Shown here in pieces: positions 54,050-62,661 of a stretch of DNA of 64,000 bases. The stretch is from Hymenobacter aranciens. Lineage in GTDB: Bacteria; Bacteroidota; Bacteroidia; Cytophagales; Hymenobacteraceae. The stretch spans positions 62,001-126,000 of the forward strand of contig NZ_JAUQSY010000004.1 of the NCBI RefSeq assembly GCF_030580865.1, read 5' to 3'. A model generated the notes under the pieces. That model saw only the letters and a program-made list of their open reading frames with translations. It was not told where the DNA came from and did no database searches. The number at the start of each line of letters is the position of its first letter. The stretch's first letter is position 1. The position numbers and the translations under genes are program-made.

Positions 54050-54326
54050 TGCGGAAATAAATACAGGAAAAGAAGTACACAAGGACTGCTTGTGCATCCA
54101 ACTTGCATGGCATTAGTGGCTTCGCCCTGCCTGAAAACGAGTTGGAGAGCTTCGATTTTCAGCGGCGCGACGGCTGCTAATGCAAACCCCAGACCTTCAC
54201 TTTTCACCTAATTCCCACCATGCCTCCTCCGCAGGTTTTCGGCCGGACTGCCCCCGCAGCGGGGCCGTGAAGCGGCGTCCGCCGATGTTCCTGTCTAACC
54301 CTTTTTAACCTTTTGCTTTATCACAT

Positions 54327-57300
54327 ATGAAGAACCTACTACCTTCTGGTCGGCGTAGTGCCGGGCGGTTTTTTGCGGGCGTGCTGACGCTGCTGGCGGG
54401 CTTGCCCCTGCTGGGTCAGGCGCAAACGCTGTCGCTGTGGCCCATGGAAACCAACGCCACGCCGACCACCACGGCCACGGGCATCACCAGCACCGCCCCC
54501 ACGCAGGCTGATTTGGGGCTACCCAGCACCGCTTCGATACAATACACGGCCGTGCGCGGGCAGTCGCTGTCGCCGGTGAACGACGGCAGCGGCTGGACCG
54601 GCGTGGCCCTGCTGCGCACCCGCTACGAGCAGTTTGCCGTGACGGCCGCCACCGGCTACTCGGCTAATGTGCAGTCTATTTCGCTCAACACCGGCGTTAT
54701 CAGCACCGGCAACGGGCGCCTGGGCGTTTCGTACTCCACTGACCCGGCCTTCGCCACGTTCAGCGAAGCCTCGTCGGCGACGCTGCCGGGCGGCGGCACG
54801 GGCACCGGCACTTTCGCGGCCCCGGCTACGCTGCCCAACCTGAGCAGCGGCACCGGCACCAGCGGTACGGCCGCGGCTACCACGGCCTTCTCCTTCCAGT
54901 TGGGGGCCAGCGGCGCGAGCCTGACGACCGGCCAGACGCTGTACATCCGACTGTATTACAACGCCAATAGCACCAGTGCCGGCCGCTACGCCCTCATTCG
55001 CAACGTGGCCGTGAACGGCACGGCCACAGCCAACGGCCCAGCCTGCGCCAGCGTGACGGGCCTGACAGTGGGCAGCATCACGCCCACCACGGCCTCGGCC
55101 TCGTTTACGCCCGGCGCCAGCAACACCAGCTACACCGTGACCGTGACGCCCACTGGCGGCAGCACTACCACGCTCAGCCCCAACCCCACTGCTTCGCCGG
55201 TGAGCTTGACCGGCCTGGCGCCCAGCACTGAATATACCGTGACCGTGCGCAGCACCTGCAGCAACGGCGGTAATGGCAACGTGGTCAGCACCACCTTTAC
55301 CACCCTGGCGCCCCCGCCCTGCAACGATGCCACCAACATCAGCATCAGCAACCTGAGCAGCACCTCGGCGCAGCTCGTTTTCACGCCCGACGCCAGCAAT
55401 ACCGGCCAGACGGTGACCTTCACGCCCCAGGGCGGCAGCACCACTACCCAAACGGTCACGGCTTCGCCCGTTACGTTCCCGGGCCTGAGCAGCGGCACCC
55501 AGTACACGGTTACCATCCGCAGCAATTGCAGCGGCGGCGGCCTGGGCACCTTGATTACCCGCACGTTCGTGGCGCCGGTAGCCAACTCGGCCCTGCTGCA
55601 GGAGTGGCCTTTGACCACCGATAACGCCGATAATGCCGGCACCCGCTCGGCGGGCGTGACGGCCTCGACGCCGACCTTTACCGGGTTGGTTTCTTCGACC
55701 AGCAGCACCGTACCGGCTTATTCGGCCAGCATCGGCCAGGCCTTTGCGCCGGCAGCCAACGGCGGCGGCTGGGGCAACACCAGCAACCTGAGCGGCTCCA
55801 TCTACCAAGAATACACCATCACGGCCACCGGCACTTACACCGTGCGGGTTGACTCGCTGACGTTTGCCACGGGCATTCTGTCGTCGAGCAACGGCCGCCT
55901 GGGCGTGCGCTACTCCACCAACGGCTTCGCTACGGCGGGCAGCGAGCCCAGCGGCTGGGATTTGCCGGCCGGCGTTACCACCGGCTCTAACTCTGGCTTC
56001 AGCAATGCCTTTACGAGTATGCGCAACCTGCCCGTGGCCCCGGCCGGCGGCAGCAGCCTCACCGATGCCGACACCTACCGCCTGGCCCTCAACGGCACCA
56101 CCGGCGTAACCCTGACGCCCGGCCAGACCCTAACCGTGCGCCTGTACTACGCCGTGGGCACCGGCAGCACCGCCCGCTATGCCCTGCTGCGCGACGTGAA
56201 AGCGAAAGGCCAGGCCACCTTCACCGCGCCGGTCTGCAACGACCCGACGGCCGTGAGCGTGAGCGGCATCGGCTACACCGCGGCTTCGCTGAATTTCACG
56301 CCCGGCACCGGCAACACCAGCTACACCGTGACCCTGACGCCCCAGGGCGGCAGCACCACCACGCTCACGCCCAGCGCCTCGCCCGCAGCCCTCACGGGCC
56401 TGACGGCCAACACCGCCTACACCGTGACACTGCGCGCCAACTGCTCCTCGACCGGCACGCAGACGGCCACCATCACCCGCACGTTCTCGACCCCGAAAAT
56501 GCCGCTGCAGCTGTGGCCCCTGCGCGTGAGCGCCGCCGACACGGCCGCCATGCGCTCGGCTTCGGTGACGGCCAGCACGGCATCGCTCAACCGCCTCGCG
56601 GCTTCCAGCGCCTCCAACCCGCCGGCTTTCTCGGGCAAATACGGCCACGCCTTCGCCCCCAACGCCGACGGCACCGGCTGGAATGCCCGCGCGGGCGCCA
56701 CCAGCAACAACCCCAGCCGCGGCTACTATGTGGAGTTCCCGGTGACGGCCGCCAGCGGCCAGTCGGCCCGCCTCGACTCCATCGTGTTCAAAACCGCCTT
56801 CTTCTCCACTTCGGGCCGGCTGGCCGTGTCGTATTCGCGCAGCGACTTCACCCTCGACTCGACCGAAACCAGCGCCAGCTTTGCCGCCCCCCTCACGGTG
56901 ACGCAGCAGGTGACCTCGCCCTCGACCACGCCGAACAACAGTATCTTCCGCCTGGCCCTGAACGGCGCTACCGGCGTGACGCTGCAGCCGGGCCAGACCC
57001 TGACCCTGCGTTTCTACTACGGCGCCAGCACCACCAGCAGCCGCTACGCCCTGCTGCGCGACGTGTACGTGGCCGGTGATGGCATGACCTTCGTGCCCGG
57101 CGACCTGATGGTGAGCACCGCCCAAACCATCTCGGGCACCTACAATAACGTGACCGTGAGCGGCACCGGCACCGCCACCCTCGGCGGCACCCTCACCGTG
57201 AACGGCACCCTGACCGTGCAAAGCGGCGGCACCCTGGCCCCCGCCTGCCAGACCCTGAATGGCCCGGGCAGCTTCGTGCTGAGCGCCGGTGCTACGCTGG

Positions 57301-59018
57301 CCGTGTGCAATGCCAACGGCATCAGCAGCAGCGGCGCCAGCGGCGCGGTGCAAACCAGCGGCAGCCGCTCGTTCAGCCCCGATGCCAACTACATCTACAA
57401 CGGCACCGCCGCCCAAACCACCGGCAGCGGCCTGCCCGCCACCGTGCGCAGCCTCACGGTGAACAACTCCAACGGCCTCACGCTCTCGCAAGCCCTGAGC
57501 GTGGCCCAGCTGGCCCGCCTGCAAAGCGGCAACCTGACCACTGGCGGCAACGCCTTCACCCTGTTGTCGGGCGCCAGCGGCACGGCCGTGCTCGACAACA
57601 CTGGTGGCATCGTAGTGGGTGCCGGCACCATGCAGCGCGCCATCACGAGCAGCATCACCGGCCCAGCCTACCGCCACTTCTCGGCTCCGGTGAGCAACGC
57701 CACCATGAACGACCTGAGCACGGCTGGCTTCGCCCCCGTCGTGAACCCGGCCTACAACTCGGCCGCTCAGCCCAACCTGGTAACGCCTTTCCCCACGGTA
57801 TTCGGCTACGATGAAAGCCGCATTGCCACGGTTACCTCGAACTACGGCGCCTTCGATAAGGGCTGGTTCTCGCCCGCCAGCCTCGCCTCGGCCATGACAC
57901 CCGGCCGCGGCTACACCGTGAATGCGCCCGCCACTGCCACGCCCATCGACTTCGTAGGTACGTTCAACAACGCGGCCCAGAACTCGGGCGCCCTCTCGCG
58001 CGGCACCGATGCCCAGGCCGGCTACCACCTGCTCGGCAACCCCTACCCCTCGCCCATCGACTGGAGTACGGTAGGCGCTGCCCAGCGCCCCGGCATGGAC
58101 GCCACGATGTACGTGTATGAAAGCAACGGCCAGTACACCGGCACCTACCGCGCCTACACCAACGGCGTAGGCGGCGCTTCACCGGTAATTGCCGCGGGCT
58201 CGGGCTACTTCGCCCGGGTGAGCACGGCCGGCACCCCCGGCGCCGTGAACCTGACCAACGCCAACCGCGTGACCACCTTCGGCACCCAGCCCACTTTCGG
58301 CCGCGGCGCGGCCGACAGCCGCCCGCAGCTCCAGCTGCAGGTAGCCGGCGCCGGCGTGCAGGATGCCGCCTTCGTGTACTTCCAGAACGGCGCCACCGCC
58401 GCCCTCGATGCCGAGTACGACGCCCTGAAAATGCCCAACACCACGGGCCTGAATTTGTCGTCGCGGGCCGGCACCGAGGCGCTGGCCATCAACGGCCTGC
58501 CTGCCCTGGCCGCTGGCACCGCCACCGTGCTGCCGCTCACGCTGCTCGTGCCGCAGACGGGCGCCTTCACGTTCAGCGTGCCCACGCTGGCCAACTTCGG
58601 CAGCACCCGGGTGTATCTGCGCGACGCCGCCACCGGCACCAGCCAGCTCCTGACGGCCGGCGCCACCTACGCCTTCCAGCTCACGACGGCCACGGCCGGC
58701 ACCACGCGCTTCGCGCTGGAGTTCCGCGCCACGGGCGCCCTGGCCACGCAGGCCGGGCTGGCCGCCAGCCTGGTGCAGGTGTACCCCAACCCGGCGCACG
58801 GTAGCTTCACGGTGCTGCTGCCGGCCGTGGCGGGTCAGCGCGCCGTGCAGGCCACGCTGCTCAACGCCCTCGGGCAGGTGGTGGCCAGCCGCAGCATCGC
58901 TCTCACGGCCGCCGGCGCCAGCAGCGAGTTCGACGTGCAAAGCCTCGCCGCCGGCGTGTACGCCCTGCGCCTGCAGGCCGGTAGCCAGGTCATCACCCAG
59001 CGCGTGGTGGTGAAGTAA
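54327..59018 (+). CDS. Very large modular T9SS type A surface protein
   Basis: The 1563-residue protein has a signal peptide (to about 32). Module copy A lies at about 34-235, FnIII-like domains at about 237-330 and 331-418, module B at 421-630, FnIII at 633-725 and module C at 728-917. A beta-solenoid-like region follows (TLGGTLTVNGTLTVQSGGTL, from about 920). Next is a region found in surface proteins (GYHLLGNPYPSPIDW, about 1232), and last a sorting domain (VQVYPNPAHGSFTVLLP, about 1487). The modules share WPL/WPM openings, SGRLAVSYS-like cores, PGQTLTVRLYY and RYALLRDV. No enzyme motif is seen. It is probably an adhesin or glycan-binding scaffold under LacI control (O5). Confidence 0.82.
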   Translation: MKNLLPSGRRSAGRFFAGVLTLLAGLPLLGQAQTLSLWPMETNATPTTTATGITSTAPTQADLGLPSTASIQYTAVRGQSLSPVNDGSGWTGVALLRTRYEQFAVTAATGYSANVQSISLNTGVISTGNGRLGVSYSTDPAFATFSEASSATLPGGGTGTGTFAAPATLPNLSSGTGTSGTAAATTAFSFQLGASGASLTTGQTLYIRLYYNANSTSAGRYALIRNVAVNGTATANGPACASVTGLTVGSITPTTASASFTPGASNTSYTVTVTPTGGSTTTLSPNPTASPVSLTGLAPSTEYTVTVRSTCSNGGNGNVVSTTFTTLAPPPCNDATNISISNLSSTSAQLVFTPDASNTGQTVTFTPQGGSTTTQTVTASPVTFPGLSSGTQYTVTIRSNCSGGGLGTLITRTFVAPVANSALLQEWPLTTDNADNAGTRSAGVTASTPTFTGLVSSTSSTVPAYSASIGQAFAPAANGGGWGNTSNLSGSIYQEYTITATGTYTVRVDSLTFATGILSSSNGRLGVRYSTNGFATAGSEPSGWDLPAGVTTGSNSGFSNAFTSMRNLPVAPAGGSSLTDADTYRLALNGTTGVTLTPGQTLTVRLYYAVGTGSTARYALLRDVKAKGQATFTAPVCNDPTAVSVSGIGYTAASLNFTPGTGNTSYTVTLTPQGGSTTTLTPSASPAALTGLTANTAYTVTLRANCSSTGTQTATITRTFSTPKMPLQLWPLRVSAADTAAMRSASVTASTASLNRLAASSASNPPAFSGKYGHAFAPNADGTGWNARAGATSNNPSRGYYVEFPVTAASGQSARLDSIVFKTAFFSTSGRLAVSYSRSDFTLDSTETSASFAAPLTVTQQVTSPSTTPNNSIFRLALNGATGVTLQPGQTLTLRFYYGASTTSSRYALLRDVYVAGDGMTFVPGDLMVSTAQTISGTYNNVTVSGTGTATLGGTLTVNGTLTVQSGGTLAPACQTLNGPGSFVLSAGATLAVCNANGISSSGASGAVQTSGSRSFSPDANYIYNGTAAQTTGSGLPATVRSLTVNNSNGLTLSQALSVAQLARLQSGNLTTGGNAFTLLSGASGTAVLDNTGGIVVGAGTMQRAITSSITGPAYRHFSAPVSNATMNDLSTAGFAPVVNPAYNSAAQPNLVTPFPTVFGYDESRIATVTSNYGAFDKGWFSPASLASAMTPGRGYTVNAPATATPIDFVGTFNNAAQNSGALSRGTDAQAGYHLLGNPYPSPIDWSTVGAAQRPGMDATMYVYESNGQYTGTYRAYTNGVGGASPVIAAGSGYFARVSTAGTPGAVNLTNANRVTTFGTQPTFGRGAADSRPQLQLQVAGAGVQDAAFVYFQNGATAALDAEYDALKMPNTTGLNLSSRAGTEALAINGLPALAAGTATVLPLTLLVPQTGAFTFSVPTLANFGSTRVYLRDAATGTSQLLTAGATYAFQLTTATAGTTRFALEFRATGALATQAGLAASLVQVYPNPAHGSFTVLLPAVAGQRAVQATLLNALGQVVASRSIALTAAGASSEFDVQSLAAGVYALRLQAGSQVITQRVVVK

Positions 59019-59040
59019 GCTGCCTGCTTCAATTGCGGAA

Positions 59041-59078
59041 ACACCCCGGATGGCCTGGCCGTCCGGGGTGTTTTTTTA
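59041..59078 (+). terminator. Terminator after the 1563-residue protein gene
   Basis: ACACCCCGGA pairs with TCCGGGGTGT over an 11-nt loop and is followed by seven T. Confidence 0.88.
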
Positions 59079-59083
59079 TACCT

Positions 59084-59112
59084 GCTTAAGAACCCCAACA
59101 GGGTTCTTAAGC
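59084..59112. repeat. Short perfect inverted repeat
   Basis: GCTTAAGAACCC and GGGTTCTTAAGC flank a 5-nt loop just after the terminator. It may extend or back up termination. Confidence 0.5.
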
Positions 59113-59222
59113 TCTAACTATTCAATACAAATAGCAGCACGACGTCGGCGTGGGGCTTGCCCCACCCGGCATAACCGCGCCATCTGCCAACAACCGCACT
59201 CTACCGGACCAACAGCCCTACC

Positions 59223-59270
59223 CTATCGGCACGACGTAGGAGCGGTCAGGCCCCTACGTCGTGCCGATAG
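59223..59270. repeat. Perfect 18-bp inverted repeat
   Basis: CTATCGGCACGACGTAGG (59223-59240) and its exact complement (59253-59270) flank a 12-bp centre. A related GCACGACGTCGG occurs at about 59139. No coding function is seen; 59019-59331 otherwise holds terminators only. Confidence 0.65.
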
Positions 59271-59273
59271 TCC

Positions 59274-59314
59274 ATAAAAAAAGCGGCTTGCCTTCAAGGC
59301 AAGCCGCTTTTCTG
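59274..59314. terminator. Bidirectional terminator after the nidogen-like T9SS gene
   Basis: AAGCGGCTTGCCTT and AAGGCAAGCCGCTT pair around a tight loop, with A-run on the left and T-run on the right. It lies 17 bp past the stop at 59332. Confidence 0.85.
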
Positions 59315-59331
59315 AAAGCTATTACAAGCGC

Positions 59332-60339
59332 TTAGTTTTCCACCACCAGCCGCTGCGTGCGCCGCCCCGACTGCACCAGGTACAGCCCGGCGGCCAGGCC
59401 GCGCAGGTCGAGGCTGGTGGCGCCGGCGCCCAGCGTGCGCACCACGCGGCCCTGCGCGTCGAGCAGGCGCAGGGGCTGGCGGGCATCGTGGCCCAGCACG
59501 CGCACCGTGGTGCTGGCCGGGTTCGGCGCCAGCTGCAAGGGGGGTTGCGCAAACGCCGCACGGTTGGCCGTCGGCGTGCTCGGGGTGAAGGTGAAGATGC
59601 GCCCGCTGGTGGCCCGGCCGCTGATGGTGGTCGTTTCGGTGGTGGTGCTGGTGGTGGTGGCCAGCTGCAGGCTGGCCAGCGAAATAAAGTCGCCCGCCGC
59701 CGTGCCCGCGATACCCACCGAGGCCGTCCGGTTCGAGCCCGCGGCGCTCGTGGAGCCCTGCAGGTACATCAGCTTCACCTCGCCGGTGGCTTCCAGCAGC
59801 TGCACCAGGCACGAGGCCACGGGGCCGGCGGCGGTGGTATTCCAGCGAATGTTGCGCCACTCGATGGTGAAAATGCGGCTGCCGGCCGTGCCGCTGGTTT
59901 GCACAAACAGGTCGCCGTCGGTGCCGGCCGCCCCGCCGGGCGCGCCGAAGCTGATGTCGTCCCACAGCGGGGCCACAATGGGCCGGGGCGTGCCCGAGCT
60001 CAGGTTGTTGGCGGGGCCGGCATCCACGAGGGGCTGGCCGAAAGTCAGCCAGCCGTTGGTCGAGGCCGAAACGGTGGTGTAGGCCGTGCCGCCGAAGGTG
60101 AAGGGAAAGCCAATAGGCAGGTTGTTGTAGTAGCCTTCGTCGCCGTCGCCGGCAGTGCGCACGGCGGCGGTGGTGGTGGGCTGCAGGCCCTGGTAAGCGG
60201 CCGCATTGCTGCCGGCGGCCACCATCGTGTACGTTCTGATGGCCTGGCTTTGAGCCGCGCCCGCCGTCAGCAACAGGATGGGCAACAAGGCCAGAGGCAA
60301 GCGCTTGGCGGCGCTGGGAAAGGAGGAAAAATGCGGCAT
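59332..60339 (-). CDS. Secreted T9SS type A protein with nidogen-like domain
   Basis: The 335-residue protein has a signal peptide (LALLPILLLTAGAAQSQA). A beta-rich domain at about 35-245 has LPIGFPFTFGGTAYTTVSAS, NGWLTFGQP, IVAPLWDDISFG, IFTIEWRNIRW and GEVKLMYLQG, the pattern of nidogen-like extracellular domains. The sorting domain begins LQLAPNPASTTVRVL at about 262. It has no catalytic motif. It is divergent from lacI, and operator O6 lies 153 bp upstream of its ATG at 60339. The role is unknown; surface binding is likely. Confidence 0.78.
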   Translation of the reverse strand: MPHFSSFPSAAKRLPLALLPILLLTAGAAQSQAIRTYTMVAAGSNAAAYQGLQPTTTAAVRTAGDGDEGYYNNLPIGFPFTFGGTAYTTVSASTNGWLTFGQPLVDAGPANNLSSGTPRPIVAPLWDDISFGAPGGAAGTDGDLFVQTSGTAGSRIFTIEWRNIRWNTTAAGPVASCLVQLLEATGEVKLMYLQGSTSAAGSNRTASVGIAGTAAGDFISLASLQLATTTSTTTETTTISGRATSGRIFTFTPSTPTANRAAFAQPPLQLAPNPASTTVRVLGHDARQPLRLLDAQGRVVRTLGAGATSLDLRGLAAGLYLVQSGRRTQRLVVEN

Positions 60340-60492
60340 AAGACGGGTGATGAAGCGGTGGGTGGGAATGGATTTTAAGCGGATTGCTTGGGTATTAAGC
60401 AGATTTGTGGTACTCTTGTGTTTGCAATACCTGATTCAAGGTTCCCCTATTGCTACGGCAATAGCAAGAGTTGGACAATTTATTTTTGTGCA

Positions 60493-60510
60493 AACGATGC
60501 CGGGAACGAT
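60493..60510 (-). promoter_or_regulatory. Predicted LacI-family operator O6 (T9SS gene and lacI)
   Basis: Reads ATCGTTCCCGGCATCGTT toward the T9SS gene, followed by TGCACAAAAATAAAT. It lies in the shared region between divergent genes, 153 bp from one ATG and 127 bp from the lacI start, so it could serve autoregulation. No other feature is seen in 60340-60637. Confidence 0.7.
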
Positions 60511-60637
60511 GTCACCCCCACTCCGCGCCGGCATTGGCGGCCCGCCCGGCGTCTGGCCCCACAAAAGCCGCCTGATTTGGATTGCCGACGCGGGCTGTTG
60601 CCCGTACGGTTATTTTGTACATTAACAGGAAAGTCAC

Positions 60638-61666
60638 TTGGACCCCGTCACCATCAAAGACATTGCCCGCGCGCTGAATCTATCGACCTCCACGGTTTCC
60701 CGGGCCCTGCGCGACAGCTATGAAATCAGCCCCGAAACCAAGCGGCTGGTGATGGAATACGCCGAGAAAATCAACTACCGGCCCAACCCCATTGCTCTCA
60801 GCCTGAAGGGCAACAGCAGCAAGGCCCTCGGCGTCATCGTGCCCCAGATTGCCAACAACTTCTTCTCGCAGGCCATCAACGGCATCGAGGCCATTGCCTA
60901 CAACCGGGGCTACCACGTCATCATCTTCCAAACCCACGAGTCGTACGAGCGCGAGCTGGCCAACATGCAGCAGGCCGTAGCCCGCCGCGTCGATGGCCTG
61001 CTACTGTCGCTGTCGAGCGAAACCTCCGACCTGAGCCACATCAAGGCGCTGCACGCGCAGGGCATGCCGCTGGTGCTCTTCGACCGCGTGGCCGATGAGC
61101 TGAACGTGAGTCAGGTAGTAGCCGACAATTTTACCGGTGCCTACGCCGCCACGGCCCACCTGCTCAGCACCGGCCGGCGCCGCATTGCCCACCTCACCAT
61201 TCCGCCCTACCTGTCGATTACGCAGGAGCGGCTGGCGGGCTACCGCGCCGCGCTGGACGCCTACGGCGTGCCCTTCGATGAAAACCTGGTGCGCTACGGC
61301 ACCTTCGGCCCCGACGAGGCCGACCAGCTCGTGGACGAGCTGCTGGCGCAATCGCCCCGCCCCGACGCCTTTTTCACGGCCAGCGACCGGCTGGCGCTGG
61401 GCTGTCTCAAGGCCCTGCGGGAGCGCGGCATCGCCATTCCCGAGGATATTTCGCTTATCGGCTTCACCAACCTGCAAGCCGCCGAAATGCTGAACCCGCC
61501 CCTGAGCACCGTGACGCAACCCGCCCAGGAAATCGGCCAGCTGGCCGCCGAGCGGCTCATTGAGCTTATCGAGCGCAAGCACAAAGCCGCGCCCGTGAGC
61601 ACGGTGAAGCTGCCGACGGTGCTCACGGTGCGGGGGTCGTCGCAGCGGGACCCGGCCGGCAGCTAG
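60638..61666 (+). CDS. LacI-family transcriptional regulator, probable pectin-locus regulator
   Basis: The 342-residue protein has the LacI helix-turn-helix VTIKDIARALNLSTSTVSRA (residues 4-23) and hinge helix NPIALSLKGNSSKALGVIVP. A periplasmic-binding-type sensor domain follows (about 62-330: NNFFSQAINGIE, GLLLSLSSE, FFTASDRLALGCLKAL, EDISLIGFTNL). The start is TTG at 60638, with AACAGGAAAG 8 bp upstream; no ATG precedes the HTH in frame. It lies between a T9SS gene and a pectin methylesterase. Six matching palindromes in the locus are its likely operators. The inducer is probably a uronate derivative (inference). Confidence 0.93.
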   Translation: MDPVTIKDIARALNLSTSTVSRALRDSYEISPETKRLVMEYAEKINYRPNPIALSLKGNSSKALGVIVPQIANNFFSQAINGIEAIAYNRGYHVIIFQTHESYERELANMQQAVARRVDGLLLSLSSETSDLSHIKALHAQGMPLVLFDRVADELNVSQVVADNFTGAYAATAHLLSTGRRRIAHLTIPPYLSITQERLAGYRAALDAYGVPFDENLVRYGTFGPDEADQLVDELLAQSPRPDAFFTASDRLALGCLKALRERGIAIPEDISLIGFTNLQAAEMLNPPLSTVTQPAQEIGQLAAERLIELIERKHKAAPVSTVKLPTVLTVRGSSQRDPAGS

Positions 61667-61669
61667 CCG

Positions 61670-62623
61670 CTACTTCCCTTCGGGGTCCCAGCCTCGAAAC
61701 GCGGCCGCTGGTGTATAAAGCGCGGCCTGCTGCGGCGTCATCTGCCGCGACCAGAGGATGCGGCTTTTGGGCGCGGCCCCGAGGCCCGTCGATTTAAACT
61801 CGGCAAAAAAGGCATCCTGCTTGTTGCTTTCCTTGCCCCAGTGGTCCCAGCCCTTGGGCTTGATGTGGGCACCCAGCTCGCAGTTGAGCAGCACGGTTTT
61901 GGCCGTGGGCTTCCAGGGTCGGCCCAGGAAATAGGAGTCGGCCGGGGCGTCGCCGACAATCTTACAGCGCTGCAGCACAAAGCCGAACTGCACGCTGTCG
62001 GGCGTGGAGGCCGCCATGATGCAAGTGCCGCCGGCCTTGCAAAACAGCGTGCAGCCCTCGAACCAGGCCGTAGCCGCGCCCAGGATGAAGTCGGTGGTGC
62101 CTTCGATGTAGCAGTTTTTGTAGTACTGCCGGCTGCCGTAGCCGTAGGGGTACAGCGTGTCGCGGAAGCCCAGAAAGCGGCAGTTGAGGAACCGCGCCTT
62201 GTCGCCGTACACCCACATGGCCGGGGCTTGCCCGGTGGTGGCGGGGTTTTGAAAGGTCAGGTTTTCGGCTGAAAAGTCGTTGCCAAATACCCGGAAAGCT
62301 GAGGCTTCGGAAGTACCCAGCGGCTCAAGCGCGCCATCCGGCACCCGGCCGTTGAAGTCGTCGAAGGTGAGGATGGTTTCGAGGGCATCTTCGCCCAGCA
62401 GGCGCACGAAGTTCTGTTTTTTGGCCAGGTTGAGCTTTTCCTTGTAGATGCCTTTTTTGATGAATATGGTGATGAGCGTGCGGTTGTTTTTGGGTACCGC
62501 ATCGAGGGCGGCCTGCACGGTGCGGTAGGTGCCGCTGCCGTCGGGGGCCACCGTCCATTGCTGGTTTTGAGCCAGCAAGGTGGTGCTGAGCAGGAGCAGC
62601 CAGCTAAGTAGGAAGTATTGCAT
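61670..62623 (-). CDS. Secreted pectin methylesterase (CE8)
   Basis: The 317-residue protein has a signal peptide (MQYFLLSWLLLLSTTLLAQ) and the right-handed beta-helix of CE8: YRTVQAALDAVP, GIYKEKLNL, GQAPAMWV, FRDTLYPYG, GTTDFILGAATAWFEGC and FLGRPWKPTAKTV. Catalytic Asp residues of RDTLY and TDFILG are present, as is LGRPW; the usual Gln before DTLY is Arg. It removes methyl esters from homogalacturonan so pectate lyases can act. It converges with lacI (3-bp gap) and lies 38 bp after the GH43 gene on the same strand. Confidence 0.9.
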   Translation of the reverse strand: MQYFLLSWLLLLSTTLLAQNQQWTVAPDGSGTYRTVQAALDAVPKNNRTLITIFIKKGIYKEKLNLAKKQNFVRLLGEDALETILTFDDFNGRVPDGALEPLGTSEASAFRVFGNDFSAENLTFQNPATTGQAPAMWVYGDKARFLNCRFLGFRDTLYPYGYGSRQYYKNCYIEGTTDFILGAATAWFEGCTLFCKAGGTCIMAASTPDSVQFGFVLQRCKIVGDAPADSYFLGRPWKPTAKTVLLNCELGAHIKPKGWDHWGKESNKQDAFFAEFKSTGLGAAPKSRILWSRQMTPQQAALYTPAAAFRGWDPEGK

Positions 62624-62661
62624 GGGTGGGAGTTAGGGTAAGAGGGTAGAGAAAATACAGG

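Noticed and set aside
54519..58940. Long minus-strand frames inside the 1563-residue protein gene
   Set aside because: The sense frame encodes repeated modules and a sorting domain. The antisense frames are Gly/Ala/Arg-rich and have no recognisable structure.
54327..59018. Possible phase-variable or recombining repeats in the 1563-residue gene
   Set aside because: The module and FnIII copies are similar at protein level but differ clearly at DNA level, so they look like old duplications rather than active recombination units.
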